A stretch of DNA of 10,286 nt. Origin: Pseudoxanthomonas sp. (GTDB lineage: Bacteria > Pseudomonadota > Gammaproteobacteria > Xanthomonadales > Xanthomonadaceae). Shown piece after piece: positions 1 to 10,286 of this stretch (position 1 is the stretch's first letter; each line of letters opens with the position of its first letter). The stretch lies in the NCBI GenBank assembly GCA_026785795.1, contig JAJAZJ010000168.1, positions 1 through 10,286 of the forward strand, in the 5' to 3' direction. The notes under the pieces are model-generated. The model was not told where the DNA came from. It did not search any database and saw only the letters and a program-made list of their open reading frames with translations. Both the position numbers and the translations under genes were made by a program.

Positions 1-1736
<1,736 letters not shown>

Positions 1737-1764
1737 GCCGTTCTGCTCCTTGGGCCAGGTGCAC

Positions 1765-1796
1765 ATTGTAAAGGCTGCACCCCGCCAGGCTGTCAG
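1765..1796 (-). promoter_or_regulatory. Candidate glmS promoter
   Basis: On the minus strand, TACAAT (1770-1765) is a good -10 hexamer about 30 nt before the glmS ATG. CTGACA (1796-1791) resembles a -35 box, but the spacing of 20 nt is longer than the ideal 17. This would give a 5' UTR of only about 25 nt, carrying the Shine-Dalgarno sequence. The call rests on hexamer similarity alone. Confidence 0.3.
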
Positions 1797-1810
1797 CACG
1801 GACGCGTACC

Positions 1811-1826
1811 GTGTCCGCGCGGACAC
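1811..1826. promoter_or_regulatory. Perfect 16-bp palindrome upstream of glmS, operator-like
   Basis: GTGTCCGCGCGGACAC is identical to its own reverse complement over all 16 bases. It ends 75 nt before the glmS start and about 15 nt upstream of the candidate -35 box, where a dimeric regulator could act. It has no loop and no T-tract, so an RNA terminator is unlikely. The palindrome is seen directly; its role as a binding site is inference and I cannot name the regulator. Confidence 0.4.
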
Positions 1827-2244
1827 TTTGCTGATGGCCAAGCGCTGGAAATTCAGGCACTTGGCGTTGGCACGCCGATTACGTAGTCAGCTGACAAACC
1901 CTCACCGGATTATCAGCCCGCATGCAGAGCCGCAAACACCTGCGAAGCATTTTAAGCTTCCAGTGTGTAAGCATCGCCACCGGAAACAACGCAGCCGGAG
2001 CTATAAAGCGTTCTAATCAGGTCAATTCATCCGTGCGAAACGAAAGAATGTCTTTGGTCATTCGGCCGATGATGAACTTTCAGTTCTTCGCGTCGGCGCG
2101 ATGGACCGCGCTGTATCCGCCGCGGCCTGCAACAGTAAAAATGACTTGCAATTTTTGGACATAGCTTCCCAGAGCCAATGTGCTACATTCAGCGAAAAGA
2201 TTACACAGCCGCCTCTTGTTGTACAGCCTATGCAGCTGGTTGCA

Positions 2245-2649
2245 TTACTTTACCAAGGTGACTACGACGGAGGTGGGGTACAAATAAGACTCCTCAGAAA
2301 GTGTTGTCATGGTCGCGCCGGTGGCAGCGCCTAACACACTGCCAGCGGTGAGTACGGATGCGCCCACAATCGCAGATCTTGACGAAGTCAGTGTGGCGAC
2401 TCCAGCGCCGACATTACGCTTCTCGCAACTCACCGTCAGCGGGGAAGCGCTTTTGGTGATGACAACCCGCCCGGGCGCCACCATATTCCAGCTACCACGG
2501 TCGTTCGACAATGTGCAGGCAACATCTTTGACTTCTGCACTGCCGGTACTCGCGGTCACACTGACAGGCTGCTCGCTGGGGCCAGCAATGGTGGCGCAGC
2601 CTGCAAGCGCTATTGAAAAACCGACGGGCAACAAGAACAATGTTTTCAT
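2245..2649 (-). CDS. Small putative outer-membrane lipoprotein of unknown function
   Basis: A 134-residue protein with a lipoprotein signal peptide: MK, a hydrophobic stretch (residues 4-14) and the lipobox LAGC (15-18), so Cys18 should be lipidated. Residue +2 is Ala rather than Asp, which by the E. coli Lol rule favours the outer membrane. The mature part begins CATI, has two more cysteines (C45 and C75) that could pair in the periplasm, a Gly/Ala-rich stretch (about 93-113) and a closing YPTSVVVTLVK. This layout resembles a loose family of short proteobacterial lipoproteins beginning GCATI with a TGA...YP ending; I do not know its function. The Shine-Dalgarno sequence is weak. Its DNA is less GC-rich than its neighbours, and gaps of about 350 nt (from the GNAT gene) and 508 nt (to glmS) suggest a separate unit, perhaps a later arrival between glmU and glmS. 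Confidence 0.75.
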   Translation of the reverse strand: MKTLFLLPVGFSIALAGCATIAGPSEQPVSVTASTGSAEVKDVACTLSNDRGSWNMVAPGRVVITKSASPLTVSCEKRNVGAGVATLTSSRSAIVGASVLTAGSVLGAATGATMTTLSEESYLYPTSVVVTLVK

Positions 2650-2999
2650 CGCTTCAGCCTATTGAAATAGAGATGGGTTGGTTGAAGTGTAACCCGATGT
2701 TTAAAGCCGCGTGCGGCACAAGCTAACGCCAACGCCACATCTCCGCCTTGGGCGAACTGCGGGCAAAGGGCCACGGACCGCGCTGGCGGCGAGGATTGGG
2801 ACTGGTGCAGGTGCGGGCCCAGCAGGGCTTCGCCTTGGCCAGCCTGCAGCCGGAGGTCAAATGCGCGGCGCTGGACGCGCAGCGCGCGCCGTCCGTCGCG
2901 CAGGTCACCCTGGTTCGCGGCATAGCTGGAGGAGGCTATAGCCGCGATACGCCAAAGAAGGCGGCGGCCTGTGCGTGGCGATCCAGCTGCCGGACTAGC
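2650..2999. other. 350-nt stretch without a convincing gene, possibly decayed coding DNA
   Basis: The part next to the lipoprotein gene (2650-2705) is AT-richer and should hold its leader and promoter; I find no clear -10/-35 pair. From about 2710 to 2999 the DNA is very GC-rich and open in more than one frame, yet no frame gives a protein I recognise or a good start with a ribosome site. The plus strand ends in a short frame (2941-2998, PRYAKEGGGLCVAIQLPD then TAG) that has a natural-looking C-terminal composition but is closed upstream by a stop. This may be a remnant of an inactivated gene. Small dyads at 2706-2717 and 2922-2943 lack T-tracts. Confidence 0.4.
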
Positions 3000-3542
3000 C
3001 TAGGGTGCGGTTGGCAGCGGCGCGGCCGACTGCACGCCGCGCTGCATGACCACGCGCAGCTGCATCGGGAAGCCAAGCATCTGCTCGTGCGCGATCAGCT
3101 GTGCAAGCTGCGGCCCGTGCCTGGATATCGGCAGTTCGTAGAAGCCACGGGCCGCGTAAAAGGGCGCATTCCACGGCACGTTCCGCAGCGTGACCAGGCT
3201 GATCGTGGCGCAGCCGCGTGCGCCAGCTTGCGCGCACACCGACTCGAGCAGGGCACTGCCAATGCCGCGCCTGCCGACCTCGGGCAGCACGTCCATTTCA
3301 AACAGATACGCCTGGCCATCCACCTCGCCGCACAGCGCGAAGCCAACCGCCTGCGATCCCACCTCGGCAACCGTCAGCATGCGGCTGTCGATTCCGCGCT
3401 GCAGGTCGTCAGCAGACAGGCTGTGCATGGCGAACAGGTCGTGGGCGCCGTGTTCGAGTAACAGGGCAGCGGCACTGCGTTCGATATCCAGCAGGCGGCC
3501 GATGTCGGCCGCGCATCCCGCACGAATCGCAATGTCGGCCAC
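3000..3542 (-). CDS. GNAT-family N-acetyltransferase, coupled to glmU
   Basis: A 180-residue cytoplasmic protein of the GNAT fold, transferring an acetyl group from acetyl-CoA to an amine of unknown identity. The N-terminus (IAIRAGCAADIGRLLDIE) is the usual first strand and helix. DVLPEVGRRGIGSALLE (about 84-100) contains the acetyl-CoA pyrophosphate-binding motif, R/Q-x-x-G-x-G/A, as RRGIGS at 91-96. NVPWNAPFYAARGF (121-134) is the later motif ending in the usual Tyr and GF. The start is GTG at 3542, 4 nt after the glmU TGA; no earlier in-frame start is needed and the first Met inside (residue 39) would remove the first strand. The lack of a strong Shine-Dalgarno sequence and the 4-nt gap suggest translation by ribosomes ending glmU. 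A role linked to amino sugars is only suggested by position; peptide or small-molecule substrates are equally possible. Confidence 0.87.
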   Translation of the reverse strand: MADIAIRAGCAADIGRLLDIERSAAALLLEHGAHDLFAMHSLSADDLQRGIDSRMLTVAEVGSQAVGFALCGEVDGQAYLFEMDVLPEVGRRGIGSALLESVCAQAGARGCATISLVTLRNVPWNAPFYAARGFYELPISRHGPQLAQLIAHEQMLGFPMQLRVVMQRGVQSAAPLPTAP

Positions 3543-3546
3543 TATG

Positions 3547-4911
3547 TCACTGCTTCGTCGGCCGCTGCCAGCCTTCCAGGGTCGTCTGCGGTGCGCGGGT
3601 CACGCTGAGCTTGTCCGCCGGCGCATCCTTGCCGATCACCGAGCCGGCGCCGATGGTCGCGTTCGCGCCGATGGTGACCGGGGCCACCAGCGCCGAGTTG
3701 GAGCCGATGAAGGCGCCGTCCTCGATCGTGGTGATGGCCTTGTTCACCCCATCGTAGTTGCAGGTGATGGTGCCGGCGCCGATGTTGACGCCGCTGCCGA
3801 TCACCGCATCGCCCAGGTAGGTGAGGTGGTTGGCCTTGCTGCCCGCACCCAGCGTGGTCTTCTTGGTCTCGACAAAGTTGCCGATGTGCACGCCGGCGGC
3901 CAGCACCGTGCCGGGGCGCAGGCGCGCATACGGGCCGATCTGCGCAGCGCCTTCGGTCACCACGCCGTCCAGATCACAGTGCGCACGCACCAGCGTACCC
4001 GGTCCAAGCTTGACGTCCTTGAGCCGGGTGAACGGGCCGATGCGTACCCCGTCGCCGAGTTCAACCGTGCCTTCCAGCACCACGTTCACGTCGATCTCCA
4101 CATCGCGGCCGACGCTGACCGTACCGCGCTGGTCGTAGCGCGCGGGATCCAGCAGGCGCGCGCCCTGTGCGCAGATTGCACGCGCCTGGCGCAGCTGGAA
4201 GGCGCGCTCCAGCTGCGCGAGCTGCCAGGGATCGTTGGCGCCTTCGGCTTCGATGGGCTCAGTGACCATGACCATTTCTGCGGCGCTGAATTCACTGGCG
4301 GCGGCGGCGAACACGTCGGTGAGGTAGTACTCGCCCTGCGCGTTGTCTTTGTTCAGGTGCGCCAGCCAGCGCTTCAGCGCGGTGGAGTCGGCGGCGATGA
4401 TGCCGGTGTTGACCACGCTGATGCGGCGCTGCTCCTCGTCTGCATCCTTCTGCTCGATGATCGCAGCGACGCGGCCTTCGGCATCGCGCACGATGCGGCC
4501 GTATCCGCTGGGATCGGCCAGTTCGGCGACCAGCACGGCCAGGCGGCCGGGCGCCTGCAGCAGGCGCTTGAGCGTTTCGCCGCGGATCAGCGGCACGTCG
4601 CCGTACAGCACCAGCACGGTGGCCGCATCCGGCACCGCGGGCATGGCCTGCTCCACCGCGTGACCGGTGCCGAGCTGCTGGGCCTGGTGCGCCCAGTGCA
4701 GGTCCGCCTGGTCGGCAAAGGCGGCCTGGACCAGCTCACCGCCATGGCCATGCACCACGTGGATGCCCGCAGGGCCCAGCGTGCGCGCCGCGGCGATGAC
4801 CTGGGCCAGCATCGGCTGCCCGGCGATCGGCTGCAGCACCTTGGGCTGCGAGGAGCGCATGCGCTTGCCTTCGCCGGCGGCGAGGATGATGACGTGCAGG
4901 GGTGCGGCCAT
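3547..4911 (-). CDS. glmU: Bifunctional GlcN-1-P acetyltransferase / GlcNAc-1-P uridyltransferase
   Basis: Makes UDP-GlcNAc, precursor of peptidoglycan and lipid A: the C-terminal domain acetylates glucosamine-1-phosphate with acetyl-CoA and the N-terminal domain joins the product to UTP. At 454 residues it matches the family (456 in E. coli). The N-terminal pyrophosphorylase domain (about 1-228) shows LAAGEGKRM (10-18), PKVL with Lys24, QQLGTGHA (78-85), YGDVPL (103-108), NTG (168-170) and GEYYLTD (193-199). The left-handed beta-helix domain (about 250-454) shows hexapeptide repeats of the I/V-G type, NHLTYLGD with the likely catalytic His362, and [11 protein letters not shown] (378-388). 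The start is the ATG directly before the first beta strand; the Shine-Dalgarno sequence is weak (GAAGCGA). It is divergent from the gtrA-like gene and is followed at 4 nt by the GNAT gene. Supplied indirectly by GlmS at the left end. Confidence 0.98.
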   Translation of the reverse strand: MAAPLHVIILAAGEGKRMRSSQPKVLQPIAGQPMLAQVIAAARTLGPAGIHVVHGHGGELVQAAFADQADLHWAHQAQQLGTGHAVEQAMPAVPDAATVLVLYGDVPLIRGETLKRLLQAPGRLAVLVAELADPSGYGRIVRDAEGRVAAIIEQKDADEEQRRISVVNTGIIAADSTALKRWLAHLNKDNAQGEYYLTDVFAAAASEFSAAEMVMVTEPIEAEGANDPWQLAQLERAFQLRQARAICAQGARLLDPARYDQRGTVSVGRDVEIDVNVVLEGTVELGDGVRIGPFTRLKDVKLGPGTLVRAHCDLDGVVTEGAAQIGPYARLRPGTVLAAGVHIGNFVETKKTTLGAGSKANHLTYLGDAVIGSGVNIGAGTITCNYDGVNKAITTIEDGAFIGSNSALVAPVTIGANATIGAGSVIGKDAPADKLSVTRAPQTTLEGWQRPTKQ

Positions 4912-4980
4912 ATTCGCTTCAACCAGGGTTTGTCTGCACCGCGGATTTTAGGGCATATCAACGGGTAGCATGGCGCCTCC
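4912..4980. promoter_or_regulatory. Divergent 69-nt spacer between glmU and the gtrA-like gene
   Basis: Both flanking genes start here and run apart, so promoters for both should lie in or near it. Toward glmU, TAAAAT (4950-4945) is a plausible -10 element with no good -35 box. Toward the gtrA-like gene, TTGTCT (4930-4935) and CATATC (4954-4959) are 18 nt apart but poor matches. The location is supported by gene layout; the exact boxes are guesses. Confidence 0.35.
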
Positions 4981-5385
4981 ATGGTTTCGGGCAGGCCGTT
5001 GATGGGCATGCGGCGTCAAGGCGCGTTGTTCCTGCTGGTGGGTGCCCTGCAGCTGCTGCTGGACTGGGCGGTGTTTGTTGCGGCCACCGCGCAGGGCGTG
5101 CCGGTGGCGCCCGGCAACTTGGCCGGCCGCGTGGCCGGCGCGCTGCTGGGCTTCTGGTTGAATGGTCGGCTGACTTTCGCGCAGGACGGGCAGGCACGGC
5201 TGGGTTGGCCCCGCTTCCTCAAGTTCCTGGGCATCTGGCTGCTGTTGACCGTGGTCAGCACCCTGCTCATCTCGGCCGTGGAGGCGCGGCTGGGACTGCA
5301 GCAGGCGTGGCTGGTCAAGCCGCTGGTCGAGGCCACGTTGGCCGCAGTGGGTTTTTTCCTGTGGCGCCACGTGGTGTACAGGTGA
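4981..5385 (+). CDS. GtrA-like small membrane protein
   Basis: A 134-residue integral inner-membrane protein with four predicted helices at about 13-36, 43-60, 79-99 and 112-130. The N-terminal GALFLLVGALQLLLDWAVF, the stretch NLAGRVAGALLGFWLNGRLTF and the closing FFLWRHVVY fit the GtrA family, in which an A/G-N...F-x-L/W-N-x-x-x-T-F pattern follows helix 2. Family members are often linked to flipping of, or work with, lipid-linked sugars in O-antigen or cell-wall modification; the substrate here is unknown. It is the only plus-strand gene, convergent with atpC and sharing its terminator. The start is uncertain: ATG codons at 4981, 5002 and 5008 are all in frame and none has a good Shine-Dalgarno sequence; the first two helices are unaffected by the choice. 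Confidence 0.8.
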   Translation: MVSGRPLMGMRRQGALFLLVGALQLLLDWAVFVAATAQGVPVAPGNLAGRVAGALLGFWLNGRLTFAQDGQARLGWPRFLKFLGIWLLLTVVSTLLISAVEARLGLQQAWLVKPLVEATLAAVGFFLWRHVVYR

Positions 5386-5416
5386 AAAACGAAAACGCCG
5401 GCACTGGGCCGGCGTT
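5386..5416 (-). terminator. Rho-independent terminator of the atp operon, probably bidirectional
   Basis: A perfect 9-bp stem, AACGCCGGC (5394-5402) with GCCGGCGTT (5408-5416), encloses the 5-nt loop ACTGG. On the minus strand the stem is followed by a T-rich tail (TTTTCGTTTTTC), 26 nt past the atpC stop, a classic terminator for the ATP synthase operon. On the plus strand the tail (TTCTTG) is weaker, but the same hairpin could also end the gtrA-like transcript 8 nt after its stop. Confidence 0.9.
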
Positions 5417-5441
5417 CTTGCGTTGCCCCGGCAGCAGAAAC

Positions 5442-5867
5442 TCAGTGTTTGAGGTTCTTGCGCAGACGCTCCAGCGCCTGCATCTGCACGGTTGCCTCGA
5501 CCAGCTTCTGCTGCGCTTCGGCCACGTCCATGGCCTCGCCACGATTGGCCAGGATGCGCTCGGCCTCTTCCATGGCGGTGCGCACGGCGGCCTCGTCGAT
5601 ATCGGTGGCGCGGATGGCGGTGTCGGCCAGCACGGTCACCACCTGCGGCTGTACCTCCAGGATGCCGCCACCAATGGCGAAGTCCAGCTGTTCGCCGCTG
5701 GGCAGCGTCACCACCACCTTGCCCGGCTTCAGGCGGGTGATCAGCGGCGCGTGGCGCGGGACGATGCCCAGCTCACCCAGCTCACCGGTGACCACGACCA
5801 TGGTGGCGTCCCCACGGAAGATTTCCTGCTCGGCGCTGACGATGTCGCAACGGATGGTGCTTGCCAT
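5442..5867 (-). CDS. atpC: ATP synthase F1 subunit epsilon
   Basis: Subunit of the F1 central stalk that links gamma to the c-ring and can inhibit ATP hydrolysis through its C-terminal helices. At 141 residues it is typical (139 in E. coli). The N-terminal beta sandwich (about 1-87) has the family pattern [35 protein letters not shown] and [18 protein letters not shown]. The C-terminal pair of helices (about 95-141) starts at [13 protein letters not shown] and ends in [10 protein letters not shown]. It is the last gene of the operon, 152 nt after atpD, and is followed by the strong terminator. The Shine-Dalgarno sequence is weak (GAGAG). Confidence 0.97.
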   Translation of the reverse strand: MASTIRCDIVSAEQEIFRGDATMVVVTGELGELGIVPRHAPLITRLKPGKVVVTLPSGEQLDFAIGGGILEVQPQVVTVLADTAIRATDIDEAAVRTAMEEAERILANRGEAMDVAEAQQKLVEATVQMQALERLRKNLKH

Positions 5868-5892
5868 GTTTCTCTCGCTTTGTTCGTTGTGA

Positions 5893-6016
5893 GGGAATAG
5901 GGATTCGGGATTGGCTAAAGCACGGATGCTTTTAAGATTCTCGATTCCCCCATTCCAATTCCCCGCCCTACAGCACTAGGTTTTAGGAATCCCCAATCCC
6001 TGATCCCTAATCCCGG
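5893..6016. repeat. Heptad inverted repeat in the atpD-atpC junction
   Basis: The arms 5893-5914 and 5993-6014 are complementary at 19 of 22 positions. Each is made of 7-nt units of the GGGATTN type (on the plus strand GGGAATA, GGGATTC, GGGATTG, and their complements on the right). A third C-rich block at 5943-5964 could pair instead. In the mRNA the G-rich arm begins 3 nt after the atpD TGA and the C-rich arm ends about 25 nt before the atpC ATG. No T-tract follows, so it is unlikely to be a simple terminator. Confidence 0.88.
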
Positions 6017-6019
6017 CTC

Positions 6020-7462
<1,443 letters not shown>

Positions 7463-7484
7463 CTAACTTTGTTTGATTCGTTGG

Positions 7485-7577
7485 TTCGGGATTCGGGATT
7501 CGGGATTCGGGATTCGGGAATGGGAGGATCACATGCAATGCTTTGACGATTCCCGATTCCCGATTCCCGATTCCCGG
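7485..7577. repeat. Tandem ATTCGGG / TCCCGAT heptad arrays forming an inverted repeat, atpG-atpD junction
   Basis: The left arm has four exact tandem copies of ATTCGGG (7491-7518) plus a partial copy before and a variant after. The right arm has three exact copies of TCCCGAT (7551-7571) plus flanking partial copies. Facing heptads pair 6 of 7, with a mismatch at the same place in every unit (GGGATTC against GGGAATC). The mRNA arm starts directly after the atpG TAG with no spacer, and the other arm ends about 34 nt before the atpD ATG, leaving its Shine-Dalgarno sequence free. This is the most regular of the four junction repeats. Confidence 0.95.
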
Positions 7578-8468
7578 CTAAACAGCGGCCGCGCCGCCGA
7601 CGATTTCTGAAATTTCCTGGGTGATCGCCGCCTGCCGGGCCTTGTTGTAGACCAGCTGCAGGTCACCGATCAGCGTGGTGGCGTTGTCGCTGGCCGACTT
7701 CATGGCCACCATGCGCGCGGCGGGTTCGGAGGCCACGTTCTCCAGCACCGCCTGGTAAACCAGCGACTCGACGTAACGCTTCAGCACGTGCTCCAGCACG
7801 GTCGCGGCGTCGGGTTCGTAGATGTAGTCCCAATCGTGCCGGTTGACCTGGGTGGCCTGGGTATCCTGGCTGACCTGGGTATCGGAAACGGGCAACGGCA
7901 GCAGCTGGTCGAAAGCCGCGCGCTGGGTCATGGTGTTCACGAACTCGTTGTAGACCAGGTACACGCGGTCGACCTTGCCGGACTCGTAGGCGTCCAGCAT
8001 CACCTTGACCACGCCGACCAGCTGTTCCAGCTGCGGCCTGTCGCCCAGGTGGGTCACGCTGGCCAGCATGCCGACCTTGATCCGGCGGAAGAACGCGGAC
8101 GCCTTCTGGCCGATGGTGACCATGTCGACTTCCGCACCCTTGTCCTGCCACTGGCGCAATTCGCCCAGCAGCTTGCGGAACAGGTTGTTGTTGAGGCCGC
8201 CAGCCAGGCCGCGGTCCGACGACACGATGACGTAGCCGACGCGCTTGATCTCGGTGCGCTCGACCAGGAACGGGTGCTGATATTCGGAGTTCGCCTGCGC
8301 CAGATGGCCAATGACCTGCTTCATGGCCCGCGCGTACGGACGCGAGGCCTTCATCCGGTCCTGCGCCTTGCGGATCTTCGAGGCCGAAACCATTTCCAGC
8401 GCGCGCGTCACCTTGCGGGTGTTCTGCACGCTCTTGATCTTGGTTTTGATTTCCCTGCCGTTTGCCAT
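7578..8468 (-). CDS. atpG: ATP synthase F1 subunit gamma
   Basis: Rotor shaft of F1, whose two long helices turn inside the alpha3-beta3 ring. The 296 residues begin with the conserved N-terminal helix ([20 protein letters not shown], 5-24, then [11 protein letters not shown]), contain [13 protein letters not shown] (83-95) and end with the conserved C-terminal helix ([12 protein letters not shown], then [25 protein letters not shown]). E. coli gamma has 287 residues; most of the extra length lies at about 195-210 ([14 protein letters not shown]), just before DWDYIYEPD, in a surface region of the globular domain. The ATG has a good GGAG (8475-8478) 6 nt upstream. Its stop codon touches the heptad repeat of the atpG-atpD junction. 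Confidence 0.98.
   Translation of the reverse strand: MANGREIKTKIKSVQNTRKVTRALEMVSASKIRKAQDRMKASRPYARAMKQVIGHLAQANSEYQHPFLVERTEIKRVGYVIVSSDRGLAGGLNNNLFRKLLGELRQWQDKGAEVDMVTIGQKASAFFRRIKVGMLASVTHLGDRPQLEQLVGVVKVMLDAYESGKVDRVYLVYNEFVNTMTQRAAFDQLLPLPVSDTQVSQDTQATQVNRHDWDYIYEPDAATVLEHVLKRYVESLVYQAVLENVASEPAARMVAMKSASDNATTLIGDLQLVYNKARQAAITQEISEIVGGAAAV
7845..7884 (-). repeat. Short internal duplication within atpG
   Basis: On the coding strand GATACCCAGG occurs twice (7884-7875 and 7865-7856) and ACCCAGGTC occurs twice (7880-7872 and 7853-7845). It encodes [13 protein letters not shown] at residues 196-208. It accounts for the insertion relative to E. coli gamma and stays in frame, as expected for a small slippage or duplication event at a tolerant surface loop. 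Confidence 0.7.
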
Positions 8469-8484
8469 TAGTCGCTCCGCTCGT

Positions 8485-8550
8485 GGGATTCGTGATTCGT
8501 GAATCGTGATTGGCTTGTTTGAATCACCAATCCCGAATCTCGAATCCCGG
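8485..8550. repeat. Heptad inverted repeat in the atpA-atpG junction
   Basis: GGGATTCGTGATTCGTG (8485-8501) is complementary at 15 of 17 positions to 8532-8548. The junction is the shortest of the four (87 nt) and the units are more diverged (GTGATTC, GTGAATC). In the mRNA the G-rich arm starts 5 nt after the atpA stop and the C-rich arm ends about 16 nt before the atpG ATG, just upstream of its GGAG. Confidence 0.85.
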
Positions 8551-8555
8551 TTCTA

Positions 8556-10103
<1,548 letters not shown>

Positions 10104-10164
10104 TGCTGTTTCCTTGATCGTTCCCGCAACGTGCGGAAGACGGGTTTGATTGGTTTGTTGGAAG

Positions 10165-10245
10165 TCGGGACTGGGGAATCGGGAATAGTGAGAGCGGTAC
10201 GGCGCTTGTTCTTTCTATTCCCTATTCCTTATTCCCCATTCCCGG
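10165..10245. repeat. Heptad inverted repeat in the atpH-atpA junction
   Basis: The arms 10165-10190 and 10220-10245 are complementary at 21 of 26 positions. Units here are GGGAATC, GGGAATA and GGGGAAT variants. In the mRNA the G-rich arm begins 1 nt after the atpH TAG; the other arm ends about 60 nt before the atpA ATG, leaving its Shine-Dalgarno sequence outside. The loop is about 29 nt. Confidence 0.87.
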
Positions 10246-10246
10246 C

Positions 10247-10286
10247 CTAGTTTGCCAGCGCAGCCTGCAGCCGCGAGAGCTTGCCC
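10247..10286 (-). CDS. atpH: ATP synthase F1 subunit delta, last codons only
   Basis: Only the final 12 residues (GKLSRLQAALAN) and the TAG stop are inside the window; the rest lies beyond the right edge. The ending L-x-x-L-x-x-x-L resembles the close of proteobacterial delta subunits, and the position directly before atpA is that of atpH in the standard operon order. The identification leans mainly on context. Delta forms the peripheral-stalk cap that joins alpha to the b subunits. Confidence 0.85.
   Translation of the reverse strand, partial: GKLSRLQAALAN

Larger units (their letters stand above)
1737..2244. other. Intergenic region between the lipoprotein gene and glmS
   Basis: The glmS-proximal part holds the Shine-Dalgarno sequence, the candidate promoter and the 16-bp palindrome. 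The rest (about 1860-2244) has no convincing gene in any frame and is less GC-rich than its surroundings (28 of 60 bases at 2161-2220 against 43 of 60 at 3601-3660 inside glmU). Small dyads occur at 1944-1960 (GAAGC/GCTTC), 2137-2156 (AAAAAT/ATTTTT) and about 2230-2245 (ATGCA/TGCAT). None looks like a strong terminator. I see no remnant of a DeoR-type regulator here. Confidence 0.6.

Noticed and set aside
1737..1900. glmS ribozyme or riboswitch
   Set aside because: The glmS ribozyme is found in Firmicutes and relatives, and the predicted leader here is far too short and lacks its fold.
1944..1960. GAAGC/GCTTC hairpin in the spacer
   Set aside because: A 5-bp stem with a 7-nt loop and no T-tract is expected by chance.
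2309..2665. 118-codon plus-strand frame opposite the lipoprotein gene
   Set aside because: The minus strand has a clear signal peptide and lipobox; the plus frame has no ribosome site or recognisable feature.
2706..2717. GCCG/CGGC mini-hairpin followed by TTTAA on the minus strand
   Set aside because: A 4-bp stem is too weak for a terminator and it lies about 280 nt from the GNAT stop.
3190..4968. 592-codon open frame on the plus strand opposite glmU
   Set aside because: It is a shadow of glmU, whose minus-strand protein has every family motif. The long frame results from high GC at third codon positions; its protein is a Gly/Ala/His/Arg-rich string with no recognisable domain.

Overview
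The window is a GC-rich chromosomal segment of a gammaproteobacterium, most probably a member of the Xanthomonadaceae (Stenotrophomonas/Xanthomonas-like). This rests on the order atpH-atpA-atpG-atpD-atpC followed by glmU and glmS, on the protein sequences (including a short insertion in AtpD between FRDE and GRDV that I recall from Xanthomonas), and on heptad repeats of the GGGATTC type between genes. Everything except one small membrane-protein gene lies on the minus strand, so the region is read from right to left.

Right half (5394-10286): the F1 part of the ATP synthase operon, with the last codons of atpH (delta), then atpA (alpha), atpG (gamma), atpD (beta) and atpC (epsilon), closed by a strong hairpin terminator at 5386-5416. 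All catalytic motifs are intact. The striking feature is that all four gene-to-gene junctions (87-152 nt, wider than the usual few tens) hold a large imperfect inverted repeat built from heptads of the GGGAATC/GGGATTC type. In the mRNA its G-rich arm begins 0-5 nt after the upstream stop codon and its C-rich arm ends before the Shine-Dalgarno sequence of the next gene.

Middle (3000-5385): a GtrA-like four-helix membrane protein on the plus strand, convergent with atpC and divergent from glmU. Next comes glmU, the bifunctional enzyme that makes UDP-GlcNAc, and a GNAT acetyltransferase whose GTG start lies 4 nt past the glmU stop.

Left part (1-2999): a 350-nt gene-free stretch, a small lipoprotein gene in a lower-GC patch, a 508-nt intergenic region, and glmS (glucosamine-6-phosphate synthase), cut at its C-terminus by the window edge. 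GlmS and GlmU are the first and last enzymes of UDP-GlcNAc synthesis, which feeds peptidoglycan and LPS. In Pseudomonas aeruginosa a DeoR-type regulator gene (glmR) sits between them; none is seen here, but a perfect 16-bp palindrome lies 75-90 nt upstream of glmS.

Most of the window is core housekeeping sequence. The parts that merit a second look are the repeats between the atp genes, the palindrome before glmS, and the non-core material between glmU and glmS.
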